Assembly: GCA_021849045.1 (NCBI GenBank)
Contig: JAJZTK010000003.1
Location: 1-64,000 of the forward strand
Origin: Deltaproteobacteria bacterium
GTDB lineage: Bacteria; Desulfobacterota; Desulfuromonadia; Geobacterales; DSM-12255
Direction: 5' to 3'
Length of the DNA: 64,000 nt
How positions within the stretch are numbered: the first letter of the stretch is position 1; each line of letters starts with the position of its first letter. Below the pieces are notes generated by a model. That model had not been told where the DNA came from. It saw only the letters and a program-made list of their open reading frames with translations, and made no database searches. Position numbers and translations under genes: made by a program. Below are positions 16,979 through 25,592 of this stretch, piece after piece.

Positions 16979-18661
16979 CTATCGGTTTGTAATAAATTGA
17001 TGCAATCTTCTCAAGGGTGCAGTAATCCTCCAACTAAAGGAGCCATGGATCATTGCCAGCGCCTCACGCGCCTGGTTGAGGCTTCTGCTGTAGAGGTTCA
17101 CCATCCTCAAATACTCACCCACCCTGGCGTCAACATCACCCGCATAGTAATCCAGAATGCCGTCGCAGCGATAGGCGCACTTCAACAGCGTGGACTGCAG
17201 CAAAGAAACATTCCGGGAGAAATCCCGTGCAGCTACCTCGGCGCAGGCCTTAGCAAAATCGGCTTCGTCGAAGCCGTCGTCAAGGCAGCATGTGCAGCTC
17301 AGGTCCAGCCCCGCAGTCCATGCGGTATACCCATGCCCCACGACGATGAGTGACGGGACTCTCTGGCTGGAAGCCACGAGGGAAAGCAACCCGACACCAC
17401 CGACAAAGAAAAGGCTTCGGGCCAGTACTGCCGCAGCTCCGGCGATATCAACACGATGATCGCCGCCGGGAAGCCGTACCACCACGTCATGGCCTGCCGA
17501 GTCGCACACAACCACGCATACCCCTCTATCACTCAAAAGTCCCACAACATCAAATGCAGTATCCTCGATTAACTTGGCATCAACCGCCACATAATCCTTT
17601 CCATCGGGAAGCAGCATTGCCGCTGTTTTCTTTTCGTTCTCGCCCGGATAAAGGAGCGGCTGAAGTTCATCGAGATGTACTGCCGCCTGTTCTGCCAGTG
17701 AGAGAGGAACCGGGAGAGCAGAAGAGATGGCTGCAAAGTCGAAAGCCACCAATCGGTCATATTCGAGAGCATCAAAGGGGAGATCGGGAGTAAAACAGCG
17801 CGTAACCGCAGGGTTTCCCAGAAAAATTTCCGGCCGGTTTGTGACCAGATCGAACTGAACCAACGCTTGCTCCTCCTTCAACATTCGCAGCACCGGTGTA
17901 GTCTGTAGAAGTAGGGTTGGATCAGTAGACACGGCGCGTACCAGAATCTTCGAGGTAAATGATCGGTTCTGAAGATAGCCGGACCAACGTTTCAGGAAAG
18001 TTTTCTTATTGGTTTCCTTGGCCCGCTTGAGAAGGCCTTGATCGATGTTGAACGCTGTAGCATTATTCACGTGATCGTGCACACAGGGGACCAATTCGAT
18101 ATCGAATCCCATCTGGCGATAACGTAGAGACAGATCGGTGTCCTCATAATAGGCGAGTTCATACTCACGGGAAAACAGGCCATAACGTAAGGCCAGCATC
18201 CGAGGAATCATAAGACAAGAAGCCTCGACATACTCCAGTTTTTGAGGGTCAATACTCCCTGTACCATCATCCGTGAGGCACGTATGGTTGCCGGCAAATC
18301 CGACAAGCGCCAGTTTGAGGTTATCAAGAAAGCACTTCTTGAGTTTCTCCAACCATCCCTTTTCGTGAATGAAGATGTCGTTGTTCAGGACGACAAAAAA
18401 TTCGCCTCTGGCAAGACGCAGGGCCTGGTTGTGCGGATAACCGAATCCGGTGTTGTAAGGATAGGTAATGACCCGGCAATTGGGGTGATTACTTGCAAAC
18501 TCGGCCAAAAATTCTGCCGTGCCGTCGGTCGAAGCGTTGTCGCTGATTATTAGTTCATAATCAGAACCGGAATTGGCCTCGATCTGATCCAGACACTTCC
18601 TGGTAAGTTCAAGATTGTTCAGAACGGCGATGGATATGCTGTAGCGCATGCTTTGTCTCAT
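16979..18661 (-). CDS. GT2 glycosyltransferase fused to a GT9-like C-terminal region
   Basis: Residues 1-230 are GT2 ('SISIAVLNNLELTRKCL', 'IISDNASTDGTAEF', 'VVLNNDIF', 'YYEDTDLSLRYRQMG'). Residues about 250-490 resemble the heptosyltransferase-like GT9 fold ('AGAAAVLARSLFFVGGVGLLSLVASSQRVPSLIVVG'). The end is the shared tail 'GSFSWRITAPLRRLHQF'. An internal ATG at 18649 (MRYSISIAV) is an equally good start. The stop of the upstream gene is 2 bp away. The domain fusion suggests two linked steps, which is inference. Confidence 0.8.
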   Translation of the reverse strand: MRQSMRYSISIAVLNNLELTRKCLDQIEANSGSDYELIISDNASTDGTAEFLAEFASNHPNCRVITYPYNTGFGYPHNQALRLARGEFFVVLNNDIFIHEKGWLEKLKKCFLDNLKLALVGFAGNHTCLTDDGTGSIDPQKLEYVEASCLMIPRMLALRYGLFSREYELAYYEDTDLSLRYRQMGFDIELVPCVHDHVNNATAFNIDQGLLKRAKETNKKTFLKRWSGYLQNRSFTSKILVRAVSTDPTLLLQTTPVLRMLKEEQALVQFDLVTNRPEIFLGNPAVTRCFTPDLPFDALEYDRLVAFDFAAISSALPVPLSLAEQAAVHLDELQPLLYPGENEKKTAAMLLPDGKDYVAVDAKLIEDTAFDVVGLLSDRGVCVVVCDSAGHDVVVRLPGGDHRVDIAGAAAVLARSLFFVGGVGLLSLVASSQRVPSLIVVGHGYTAWTAGLDLSCTCCLDDGFDEADFAKACAEVAARDFSRNVSLLQSTLLKCAYRCDGILDYYAGDVDARVGEYLRMVNLYSRSLNQAREALAMIHGSFSWRITAPLRRLHQFITNR

Positions 18662-18662
18662 A

Positions 18663-19496
18663 TCAATGTTTCAACCGGCGGTGAAACGCCCGGAGTGGGG
18701 AGGTCACTTTCCAACTGAGGGATGAACGGATGGCGGCTACTTCTCTTTCCTTTGCCACTAACAGTTTCTCAAAGATGGCAATAAGTTGGTCACGTGCAAT
18801 CCTCTGGCCCATATACTTAAGAACTACCAGAAAGCCGTCGGCATATGACTCGGCAGCCCGGGCGGTTGTTTTGGCATCGGGATGAACGACTGATGTTGAC
18901 AGATTTTTCAGGGTCATGGCAAACGAAAACTTCTGGGCAATACGAAACCACAGGTCAGTGTCCATCGCAAAATGCAGATTTTCGTCGAGAGGGCCACACT
19001 CCTGCCAAGCCCTCCGTGTGAAAAAACAGGACGGCTGCATGATGAACCTGTCCACGAGTGTCTGGCATAGAGTTTCGAGGGTCACGGGAAAAGGTTGATA
19101 CACTGTAACCTCTCCCGTTTCTTCATAAAGCATCCCCCCTGCACCGATAACCGCTCCGGCATTGGGATTGGCCTGAAAGGCCTCAACAACTGCCATTAAA
19201 GAGCCGGACTCATAATAGTCATCGGAGTTGAGCCAGCCGAAAATTTCCCCTGTAGCCCGCGCAAACCCCTTATTGATGGCGTGGCTTTGTCCACGGTCCG
19301 GTTCGTTTACCCAGTAGGTAAGGTGCTTTTCGTACCTCTTGATAATCTCTACTGAGTTGTCTTCGCTGCCGCCATCGATTATAAGGTATTCCAAGTTTGG
19401 ATAATTCTGATTGAGAACCGACGTAATAGTGCGTTCCAGGAATCTGCCTTGGTTGAAAGAAGGAGTTACAATTGTAATTTTTGGGATATTATTCAT
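18663..19496 (-). CDS. Glycosyltransferase family 2 with C-terminal tail motif
   Basis: Start at 19496 (MNNIPKITIVTPSFNQG): the ATG overlaps the upstream stop (ATGA), and the track start at 19550 lies inside the upstream gene. Motifs: 'IIDGGSEDNSVEIIKRY', 'EPDRGQSHAINKGF', 'GWLNSDDYYESGS'. It is a close paralogue of the next gene upstream, a tandem duplication. It ends 'SSLSWKVTSPLRAFHRRL'. 277 aa. Confidence 0.88.
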   Translation of the reverse strand: MNNIPKITIVTPSFNQGRFLERTITSVLNQNYPNLEYLIIDGGSEDNSVEIIKRYEKHLTYWVNEPDRGQSHAINKGFARATGEIFGWLNSDDYYESGSLMAVVEAFQANPNAGAVIGAGGMLYEETGEVTVYQPFPVTLETLCQTLVDRFIMQPSCFFTRRAWQECGPLDENLHFAMDTDLWFRIAQKFSFAMTLKNLSTSVVHPDAKTTARAAESYADGFLVVLKYMGQRIARDQLIAIFEKLLVAKEREVAAIRSSLSWKVTSPLRAFHRRLKH

Positions 19497-20476
19497 CTTT
19501 TTGAAGCCAAAAAATCTAGGATTTTCCTCAGAGGAAAAGTTATCTTCCAACTAGCTGATGACAATATTCTTTGATTGTCACTGAACACCTGCTGAAACAG
19601 CTCCTTTAGCTTTATTTTTTCATTATTCAATTCAATAAGTTCAGTATTTAGTCTGGCTATTTCACTTTCTGACGAAACGAGTCGTTCGTGTGTTACATGC
19701 AGATCGGCATGTAACTGAGCAATTGCTGCCCTGGATTCGAGTAGCTCTCTTATCAAGGTTACCAACTGTTCACGTGCTTCACCATGACCACCGCGCCGGT
19801 CAATAACCAATAATCCATCCGCATATGATTCGGCAGCACGGGCCGTTGTCTTGGCACAAGGGTGTACGAGTGTGGTCGATAGATTCTGGGAAATAGTTGC
19901 AAATCTGTATTTAGTTGCAATCGAAAGCCAGAGATCCGTGTCCATAGCAAGGTGCAAGGACTCATCAAGCGGCCCTGCCTGCGCCCATGCCATTTTTGTG
20001 AAAAAACAGGAAGGCTGCATGAAATACTGACCGAGAACAGACCGGCAAAGGCTCTCTATCGTCACGGGAAACGCTTCAATCAAAACAATATTCCCCGTCT
20101 CTTCATACACCATATCCCCGGCCCCGACCACCGCCCCGGCATCGGGATTGGCTGCAAAAGTTTCGCCTACAGTCTTGAGCGCTCCAGGATGGTACCAGTC
20201 ATCCGAATTCAACCACCCGAAGATCTCCCCGGTCGCCCGTTCGAACCCCTTGTTGATGCCATGGCTCTGCCCCCGGTCCGGCTCGCTCACCCAGTAGGCC
20301 AGATGCTGCTCGTACTTCCTGATGATCTCCACCGACTCGTCCGTACTGCCACCGTCGATGATGATGTACTCCAGGTTCGGGTACCCCTGCTCGATGACCG
20401 ACAGAATGGTCTTTTCCAGATACTTCCCCTGGTTGTAGGAGGGGGTGACGATGGAGATCTTGGGGAGGGCGGTCAT
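19493..20476 (-). CDS. Glycosyltransferase family 2 with coiled coil and C-terminal tail motif
   Basis: GT2 motifs 'ISIVTPSYNQGKYLEKTI', 'IIDGGSTDESVEIIRKY', 'EPDRGQSHGINKGF' and 'GWLNSDDWY'. After the catalytic domain comes a long coiled coil (about 225-295) and then 'SSASWKITFPLRKILDFL'. 327 aa. Its start overlaps the stop of the PIN toxin gene by 4 bp (ATGA), so toxin and transferase appear translationally coupled. Confidence 0.88.
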   Translation of the reverse strand: MTALPKISIVTPSYNQGKYLEKTILSVIEQGYPNLEYIIIDGGSTDESVEIIRKYEQHLAYWVSEPDRGQSHGINKGFERATGEIFGWLNSDDWYHPGALKTVGETFAANPDAGAVVGAGDMVYEETGNIVLIEAFPVTIESLCRSVLGQYFMQPSCFFTKMAWAQAGPLDESLHLAMDTDLWLSIATKYRFATISQNLSTTLVHPCAKTTARAAESYADGLLVIDRRGGHGEAREQLVTLIRELLESRAAIAQLHADLHVTHERLVSSESEIARLNTELIELNNEKIKLKELFQQVFSDNQRILSSASWKITFPLRKILDFLASKR

Positions 20477-20928
20477 TTTCCGCTCCGCAAAGGGGAAACA
20501 TCAAATGGACTGCTTATCCGTAAGCTTTTTTCAATTACCAGTCCAGCCTGCATATCCTCCGAATACAAGTGAGAACATCCACGCTCTCGCGCCGCAGCAA
20601 CAATCAAACTGTCCCAAAAGGAAAAATTGTAAGCATCACGCAGAATATTTGCCTTTTCATACGTGGACCGCTGCAGAGGCACAACATCGGCAAGCTTCAT
20701 GATTCCATCAAACACCTTCGACCGTATATCTGCTTCAGCAACCTGATATTTCCTTAAGAGTAACCAATGAAATTCGTTCAGTACCTGGACTGAAACAACT
20801 ATACTTGACTTCCGTGACGTATCTTCCAGGAACTTTAGAGCGATCCGTCTTTTGTCAATATCGCTTTGGGATTCCAGGAACGCATAGATCCACACATTGC
20901 TATCGACAAATACTTCAGATCTCTGCAT
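20473..20928 (-). CDS. PIN-domain ribonuclease toxin (VapC-like)
   Basis: The start is placed at MQRSEVFVDSN (20928). 'VFVDSNVWIYAF' gives the first catalytic Asp; 'VLNEF' and 'NFSFWDSLIVAAARE' supply further acidic residues of the PIN site. 151 aa. It overlaps its antitoxin by 14 bp upstream and the glycosyltransferase start by 4 bp downstream. PIN toxins of this family cleave structured RNAs; the target here is unknown. Confidence 0.88.
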   Translation of the reverse strand: MQRSEVFVDSNVWIYAFLESQSDIDKRRIALKFLEDTSRKSSIVVSVQVLNEFHWLLLRKYQVAEADIRSKVFDGIMKLADVVPLQRSTYEKANILRDAYNFSFWDSLIVAAARERGCSHLYSEDMQAGLVIEKSLRISSPFDVSPLRSGK

Positions 20929-21121
20929 AGATATCCTCGCGAGCGACCTTGACATAACTGTCGACTTTCAACGGCTCGTAAAATGCCTGGGGCAACACTT
21001 CACCCCGCCTCCTTCTTGCCCGACGAGACTTTGCCTTGAGAAAATCAAAAAAGTCCAGCAACTCGCGTTGTGCTTCTGCAGTAAGTACTGAAACATCAAT
21101 AAATTGCTTTGCCGCTCGCAT
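20915..21121 (-). CDS. Putative antitoxin partner of the PIN toxin
   Basis: 68 aa, with a helical, basic middle ('LLDFFDFLKAKSRRARRRRG') and a C-terminal part ending 'YVKVAREDIYAEI'. The layout resembles DUF2281-type antitoxins that precede PIN toxins. It is assigned mainly by position, size and the 14-bp overlap with the toxin. A purine-rich GAGGAG site precedes the ATG. Confidence 0.7.
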   Translation of the reverse strand: MRAAKQFIDVSVLTAEAQRELLDFFDFLKAKSRRARRRRGEVLPQAFYEPLKVDSYVKVAREDIYAEI

Positions 21122-21257
21122 AATAACCTCCTCGGGACGAGTATCTTCTCCTAACAGGAAGTGCTAAATAACAGCTTACACCAGTCGGAACTTTGCAATC
21201 AATACGTGGTGCGATGTGCCGGAAGTATACGGTTACTTTCTGAAAATACCGGGCGCA

Positions 21258-21344
21258 CGGTCGCCCTTTCGAATCCCTTGTTGATGGCGTGGCTCTGCCC
21301 CCGGTCCGTTCACTCACCCAGCAGGCCAGCTGTTTTGTACTTCC
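21258..21344 (-). pseudogene. Glycosyltransferase family 2 remnant
   Basis: About 87 bp match the coding strand of the intact GT2 gene at 20233-20318, covering the segment that encodes 'LAYWVSEPDRGQSHGINKGFER'. The remnant reads QLACWVSE and then shifts frame because a base is missing at the 'gtccg(gc)tc' junction. It lies alone in the 270 bp between two PIN toxin modules, with no other coding signal around it. Confidence 0.75.
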
Positions 21345-21393
21345 AATTGATGAACAAGACAGACTTTGCGTTGGCGCCTGCGTAAAACGGGCA

Positions 21394-21807
21394 TCACTCA
21401 AAAACCGCCACCCCGAGTGTCCGGAGCTCTTTTGCAAACCTCTCGTCAAACGTCACCACCTGGACACCTCGCATTGCCTTGCCTACAACCGCCACAACCG
21501 CATCGCCGAAGTCGGCAACCTGGTCCGGCCAGAGTTGAAAAAGCACCGTACAGTCAACGTCCCGGCAAATTTCCACTCCCGGCAGATGCATGAATTCCTG
21601 GGCGATGGCCCTGATAGTGCTTTTCGGTACCTTGTAGACCCGTTCCAGAACAAACACGAACTCGCTCAACACGTGCAGAGGGCAGATGATCCGGCATTTC
21701 ATGGCAGCGGCCGCTTCAAACAGTGGTGCAACAAACTCCTGCTGTGTAGTATTCCGGTCCGTCACAAATGAGATCAGCGCGTTGGTATCAACAAGATAAC
21801 GCTTCAC
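21394..21807 (-). CDS. PIN-domain ribonuclease toxin (VapC-like)
   Basis: 137 aa with 'YLVDTNALISFVTDR' (first catalytic Asp), 'LSEFVFVLERVYKV' and 'VADFGDAVVAVVGKA', the acidic site of PIN nucleases. It starts 4 bp inside the end of the AbrB antitoxin gene (ATGA), the usual antitoxin-toxin coupling. Confidence 0.9.
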   Translation of the reverse strand: MKRYLVDTNALISFVTDRNTTQQEFVAPLFEAAAAMKCRIICPLHVLSEFVFVLERVYKVPKSTIRAIAQEFMHLPGVEICRDVDCTVLFQLWPDQVADFGDAVVAVVGKAMRGVQVVTFDERFAKELRTLGVAVFE

Positions 21808-22037
21808 CGATATTTCTCCATTCGGGCATCCCGTGCCTGTTCGATATCGGCTTCAACATCTCCGCCACCAACCGCAACAGCTCCGCGGTATTGCAGGAAA
21901 CCCTTGTGGACAGGATAAACAACCACCTTATCCCGCTCAACGACCCACTCCAGCGCATCATGGACAGCCAACCCCAGCACTTCACGTACCCCCTTCGGGA
22001 TCGTCGTCTGATACTTTGCAGTAATCGTAGAATTCAT
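21804..22037 (-). CDS. AbrB/MazE-fold antitoxin
   Basis: 77 aa from the ATG at 22037 (MNSTITAKYQTTIPKGVREVLGL), an AbrB swapped-hairpin DNA-binding domain; the track start at 22055 adds six residues. The C-terminal tail (VEADIEQARDARMEKYR) would contact the toxin. A perfect 14-bp inverted repeat 20 bp upstream is the likely operator. Confidence 0.9.
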   Translation of the reverse strand: MNSTITAKYQTTIPKGVREVLGLAVHDALEWVVERDKVVVYPVHKGFLQYRGAVAVGGGDVEADIEQARDARMEKYR

Positions 22038-22056
22038 CACAGCCTCCAGAAACACA

Positions 22057-22090
22057 AATTCCTTACATTATCAGACTAATGTAAGGAATT
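22057..22090. promoter_or_regulatory. Perfect palindromic operator of the AbrB/PIN module
   Basis: AATTCCTTACATTA and TAATGTAAGGAATT are perfect 14-bp inverted repeats separated by 6 bp, directly upstream of the antitoxin start. Position and symmetry fit an autoregulatory site for the dimeric AbrB-type antitoxin; binding is inferred. Confidence 0.75.
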
Positions 22091-22135
22091 ACGTTCGTCA
22101 ACCCCCTTGCCCCCCACTCACCAACTCTACCGCCC

Positions 22136-22948
22136 CTACAAGACGTCCGCGAAGTGCGGCCGTAACCTCCGGAACACCACCGCGCCTACCACGAAGATGC
22201 AGCCGGTGACGGCCCAGTAGTAGAGGGTCAGCATGGGGTGACTCTGCCAGAACCAGGTGTGATAGATGAAGCTTTCCCGGTACCCTTCCACCAGGTAATA
22301 GACCGGGTTCAGCTTCACCAGGTTGAGGTACTTCATCGGAAGCATCTTGGCGGACCAGAAGATGGGGGTGACCCAGAAGGCGAACTGGAGGGCCATGGAG
22401 ACGATCTGTCCCATGTCGCGGAAGAAAAGCACAACCGAGGAGGTGAGCCAGGAGAGCCCGAGCAGGAGGACAATCGCCGCGAACAGGTAGTACAGGATCT
22501 GCAGAACATGAAGGGTGAGGGGTAAAGAGTAGAGCAGAAACATCACGACAATGACGACGACAAAAAAGAGATGGAGGACGAGTGCGGAGAGGATCTTGAC
22601 GATGGGGAGCATACCGACACTGAAGTTCATCTTCTTCAGCAGAAAGGCGTTGTCCAGGACGGCGGTGGTGGCACTTGCCAGGCATTCGCTGAAGAAGAAC
22701 CAGGGAATGATGCCGCAGAGCATCCAGAGCACGAAGGGGGTATTGCCCGCTGGCTGGGACTTGAACCCCACCTGGAAGACGAACCAGAGGATGACGATGT
22801 ACACCGTGGGATGAACGAAGGCCCAGAGTATCCCCAGGTAGGAGCCGAGATACTTGGTCTTGAAGTCGCGCTTGGCCAACTCCAGAATCATCTGGCGACG
22901 GGAGAGGAGTTCAGTGATAAAGGCAGAAAATATACGGATGAATGGCAT
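22136..22948 (-). CDS. wzm: ABC-2 type polysaccharide export permease (Wzm)
   Basis: 270-aa inner membrane protein with about six hydrophobic segments. The family signature is clear in 'RDFKTKYLGSYLGILWAFVHPTVYIVILWFVFQ' and the later 'LNPVYYLVEGYRESF'. Wzm exports lipid-linked O-antigen or other glycan chains with its ATPase Wzt. No ATPase of this type is adjacent; the only candidate partner is at 37307-39382 on the same strand. Confidence 0.92.
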   Translation of the reverse strand: MPFIRIFSAFITELLSRRQMILELAKRDFKTKYLGSYLGILWAFVHPTVYIVILWFVFQVGFKSQPAGNTPFVLWMLCGIIPWFFFSECLASATTAVLDNAFLLKKMNFSVGMLPIVKILSALVLHLFFVVVIVVMFLLYSLPLTLHVLQILYYLFAAIVLLLGLSWLTSSVVLFFRDMGQIVSMALQFAFWVTPIFWSAKMLPMKYLNLVKLNPVYYLVEGYRESFIYHTWFWQSHPMLTLYYWAVTGCIFVVGAVVFRRLRPHFADVL

Positions 22949-23002
22949 TGTGTTGAATATAGCCCGCGCCTCTAGCGGGAGTCAAGGCAGATTCCCCTCA
23001 AT

Positions 23003-23782
23003 TCACCCCACCCCCCAGCGCCGGTGCACGAACTCTTCTCCCATCCGGAAGAGCAGACGGTCGGTTATCAGGCCGATGCCGACAATGATCAGCATTGCCG
23101 CAACCACCAGGGCCATGTCGTGCAGTTCACGCCCGGTCATCAGGGTGGAACCGATGCCACTGGTCACATAGAGGAGTTCGGCAGCCATGAGAGACCGCCA
23201 GGCAAAGGTCCAGCCGAGCTTGGCGCCGGTCACGACGGAAGGAAACGATGCGGGAAACAGCACATAACGGTAGAAGCGCCAGCCGGTTGCCCCGAGGATC
23301 GGGGCCGCACGCAGGTAGAGGGTCGGGATCGTCCTGACCCCGTCACGCACGGTTAGCGTAACGGCCATGAGCGACCCCATGATGATGACAAACTGCATGG
23401 CCGCCTCGGAAAGGCCGAACCAGAGCACTGCCAGAGGCAGCCAGCAGATGCTCGGTAACGCCTGCAGCCCGATGGCCAGGCTCCCCACCGTGTCATCCAG
23501 CAGCCGGATCCTGCCGAGGAGCAGGCCAAGTGGGATGCCGATCGCGAGCGAAATGCCATAGCCGATACCGAGCCGCACCAGGCTGGCCAGCACGGCAGCC
23601 GGGAGGGTCCCGTCGCCGAAGCCGCTGGCAAGGGCCAGCACAACTTCCCTTGGTGCCGGAAAGATGATCTCATTCCAGATGCCGGCCGAGGACAGCCCCT
23701 GCCAGATGCAGATCAGGAGGAGCAGAAAAGCGGTACGGACAGCACCCCTCCGAAACCTGTCCCGCCGTTGATCACCGGCCAT
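23003..23782 (-). CDS. ssuC: ABC transporter permease, sulfonate/nitrate/taurine type
   Basis: 259 aa with about six membrane segments and the EAA-type loop ('AAPILGATGWRFYRYVLFPASFPSVVTG') of SsuC/TauC permeases. It overlaps the ATPase gene by 11 bp. Together with the next two genes it makes a complete uptake system, probably for a sulfur-containing anion given the adjacent cysNC/cysD. The gene name indicates the family; substrate is not proven. Confidence 0.85.
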   Translation of the reverse strand: MAGDQRRDRFRRGAVRTAFLLLLICIWQGLSSAGIWNEIIFPAPREVVLALASGFGDGTLPAAVLASLVRLGIGYGISLAIGIPLGLLLGRIRLLDDTVGSLAIGLQALPSICWLPLAVLWFGLSEAAMQFVIIMGSLMAVTLTVRDGVRTIPTLYLRAAPILGATGWRFYRYVLFPASFPSVVTGAKLGWTFAWRSLMAAELLYVTSGIGSTLMTGRELHDMALVVAAMLIIVGIGLITDRLLFRMGEEFVHRRWGVG

Positions 23783-24557
23783 CGCCGCCTCCGTCCTCCG
23801 CCCCCCGGAGCACTTCGCGGCGCAGATCGTCGCGGATCTTTGATGCGATCGTCACCACCTCCAGGTCCTCCAGGTAGCGGTTACGGGGGAGGTCGATCGG
23901 GTACTCCCGCAGGATGCCGCCACCCTGTGCCGCCATCAGGATCACCCGCGTACCGAGCCGCACAGCCTCCCGCACGTTGTGGGTGACGAACACGATGGTC
24001 TTGCCGGTCGCCTGCCAGACCTCCTCCACCGCCTCGTGGAGCATGTCCCTGGTCTGGGCGTCCAGGGCGGCAAATGGCTCGTCCATGAGCAGGACATCGG
24101 GATCCATGGCCAAAGCCCGGGCCAGGGCCACCCGCTGCTTCATCCCGCCGGAGAGCTCGGTCACCCAGGCATTGGCGAACCGGGCCAGATGCACCGTCTC
24201 CAGCAGTTCCATCCCTTTCGCATGCTGGACAGCCGGTTCGACGCCCGCCATTCTGAGTCCGAAGACCACGTTCTGGAAGACGTTGAGCCAGGGATAGAGC
24301 GCCGGCTCCTGAAAGATCACGAACCGGGATGGGGACGGGCCACTGACCCGCACGTCGTTCACCAGCACCTCGCCGCCGGTCGGGGCCTCGAACCCGGCAA
24401 TGACATTCAACAGGGTCGTCTTGCCGCACCCCGACGGGCCGACGACGCAGAGAAACTCACCGCGGTTGATGGTGAGATCCACGTCGGTCAGCCCGTGGAC
24501 CGGGCCGGACTGGCCTTGATAGGTCTTGGCTACCCGTTTCAGTTCGACCAGAGCCAT
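23772..24557 (-). CDS. ssuB: ABC transporter ATPase, sulfonate/nitrate/taurine type
   Basis: 261 aa. Walker A is GPSGCGKTT, the Q-loop is in '[18 protein letters not shown]', the signature is LSGGMKQR, and Walker B is [12 protein letters not shown], followed by the switch His in VTHNVREA. This is the pattern of SsuB/TauB/NrtD ATPases. It sits between the permease and binding-protein genes. Confidence 0.9.
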   Translation of the reverse strand: MALVELKRVAKTYQGQSGPVHGLTDVDLTINRGEFLCVVGPSGCGKTTLLNVIAGFEAPTGGEVLVNDVRVSGPSPSRFVIFQEPALYPWLNVFQNVVFGLRMAGVEPAVQHAKGMELLETVHLARFANAWVTELSGGMKQRVALARALAMDPDVLLMDEPFAALDAQTRDMLHEAVEEVWQATGKTIVFVTHNVREAVRLGTRVILMAAQGGGILREYPIDLPRNRYLEDLEVVTIASKIRDDLRREVLRGAEDGGGDGR

Positions 24558-24562
24558 GAAGG

Positions 24563-25582
24563 TTAATTCCCGCGGACCGCGGGAAGCGACCGCGCTTTCA
24601 GGAGTTCGTTGAGGAGGGTCACATCCACCACCCCCCGGAGCCCCACGCTAAGGTTGGTCCCACGGGGGAGGTAGCCAAGTTCGAGTGCCCAGCGGGCGGA
24701 AGTGGCAAGCGGTCCGGCCAGCGGGTCATGGGTAATCTGCACACGACCGAGCGCCTCGGTCAGGGTCTGAGGCGGGAGCGGCCTGCCTGCCAGCCGGGCA
24801 AGCTGCTCGTTCAGCTTCTTTCCGGCCTCTGCGGGATGCCCGTTGATCCAGGCCGTCACCTCCAGGTGGGCATCGAGAAAACGCCGGACCTGTTCCCGGT
24901 TCCGCTCGTAAAACGCCTTGCGCACCACGACCACGGCCGTCGGAAACCTGTTGTCGGGCCAGAGGGAGCGTTCGTCGAGAAAGATCCGCCCCCCTCCCTC
25001 CCTGATGAGCCTCGTCACCCAGGGTTCCGGGACCCAGGCGCCGGCAAGTTTCCCCTGCCGGAAGAGCATGAGGATGTCGGCATTTTTGATCGGCGCCACC
25101 TGGACGTCTTTTCCCGGCACCAGTCCGCTATTCTTCAGCCAGCGCCGCAACGCCACGTCCTGGGTGTTGCCGAGTTCGGGCGAGGCGATCCGTTTTCCCC
25201 TGAAATCCTGCGGCCGGCTCACGGAAGAGGTAGCCGGTACCACCAGGGCCGCGCCGCCGCTGGCTGCGCCGGCAATGACCCGCAGCGCCCTGCCTTTGGA
25301 ACGGAGAAACAGGTTGACCGCCGGGTTCGGCCCCACATAGGCGATGTCCAGCTGACCGGCAATCAGGGCCTCCATGGCGGTCGGCCCGGCGTTGAAGACC
25401 TTCCACTCCACTGGGCTCCCCAACCGTTGATCGAACGTGCCGTTGGCCCGCCCGACCAGGGCCTGGGCATGGGTGATGTTCGGGAAATGGCCAATCCGCA
25501 CCGGTTCGGCGGCAGATGCCATGCAAGTGACGATGAAAAACACCAGAATCAGCGGCACAGCCTTCAGCCATGATGCGAGCAT
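24563..25582 (-). CDS. ssuA: Periplasmic substrate-binding protein (SsuA/NMT1-like)
   Basis: Start set at 25582 (MLASWLKAVPLILVFFIV), which gives a signal peptide ending near CMASA; the track's 86 extra N-terminal residues come from the inverted-repeat region upstream. The mature part opens 'EPVRIGHFPNITHAQALVGRA', with 'YVGPNPAVNLFL' and 'GAWVPEPWVTRLI', typical of the SsuA/TauA/NrtA family. 339 aa. The ribosome site is weak. Likely ligand is a sulfonate or similar anion, inferred from the cys genes next door. Confidence 0.82.
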   Translation of the reverse strand: MLASWLKAVPLILVFFIVTCMASAAEPVRIGHFPNITHAQALVGRANGTFDQRLGSPVEWKVFNAGPTAMEALIAGQLDIAYVGPNPAVNLFLRSKGRALRVIAGAASGGAALVVPATSSVSRPQDFRGKRIASPELGNTQDVALRRWLKNSGLVPGKDVQVAPIKNADILMLFRQGKLAGAWVPEPWVTRLIREGGGRIFLDERSLWPDNRFPTAVVVVRKAFYERNREQVRRFLDAHLEVTAWINGHPAEAGKKLNEQLARLAGRPLPPQTLTEALGRVQITHDPLAGPLATSARWALELGYLPRGTNLSVGLRGVVDVTLLNELLKARSLPAVRGN

Positions 25583-25592
25583 CCACCGAACC

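Noticed and set aside
21394-22037. AbrB/PIN pair as part of an insertion sequence
   Set aside because: No transposase or terminal inverted repeats flank it; the only palindrome is the operator upstream of the antitoxin.
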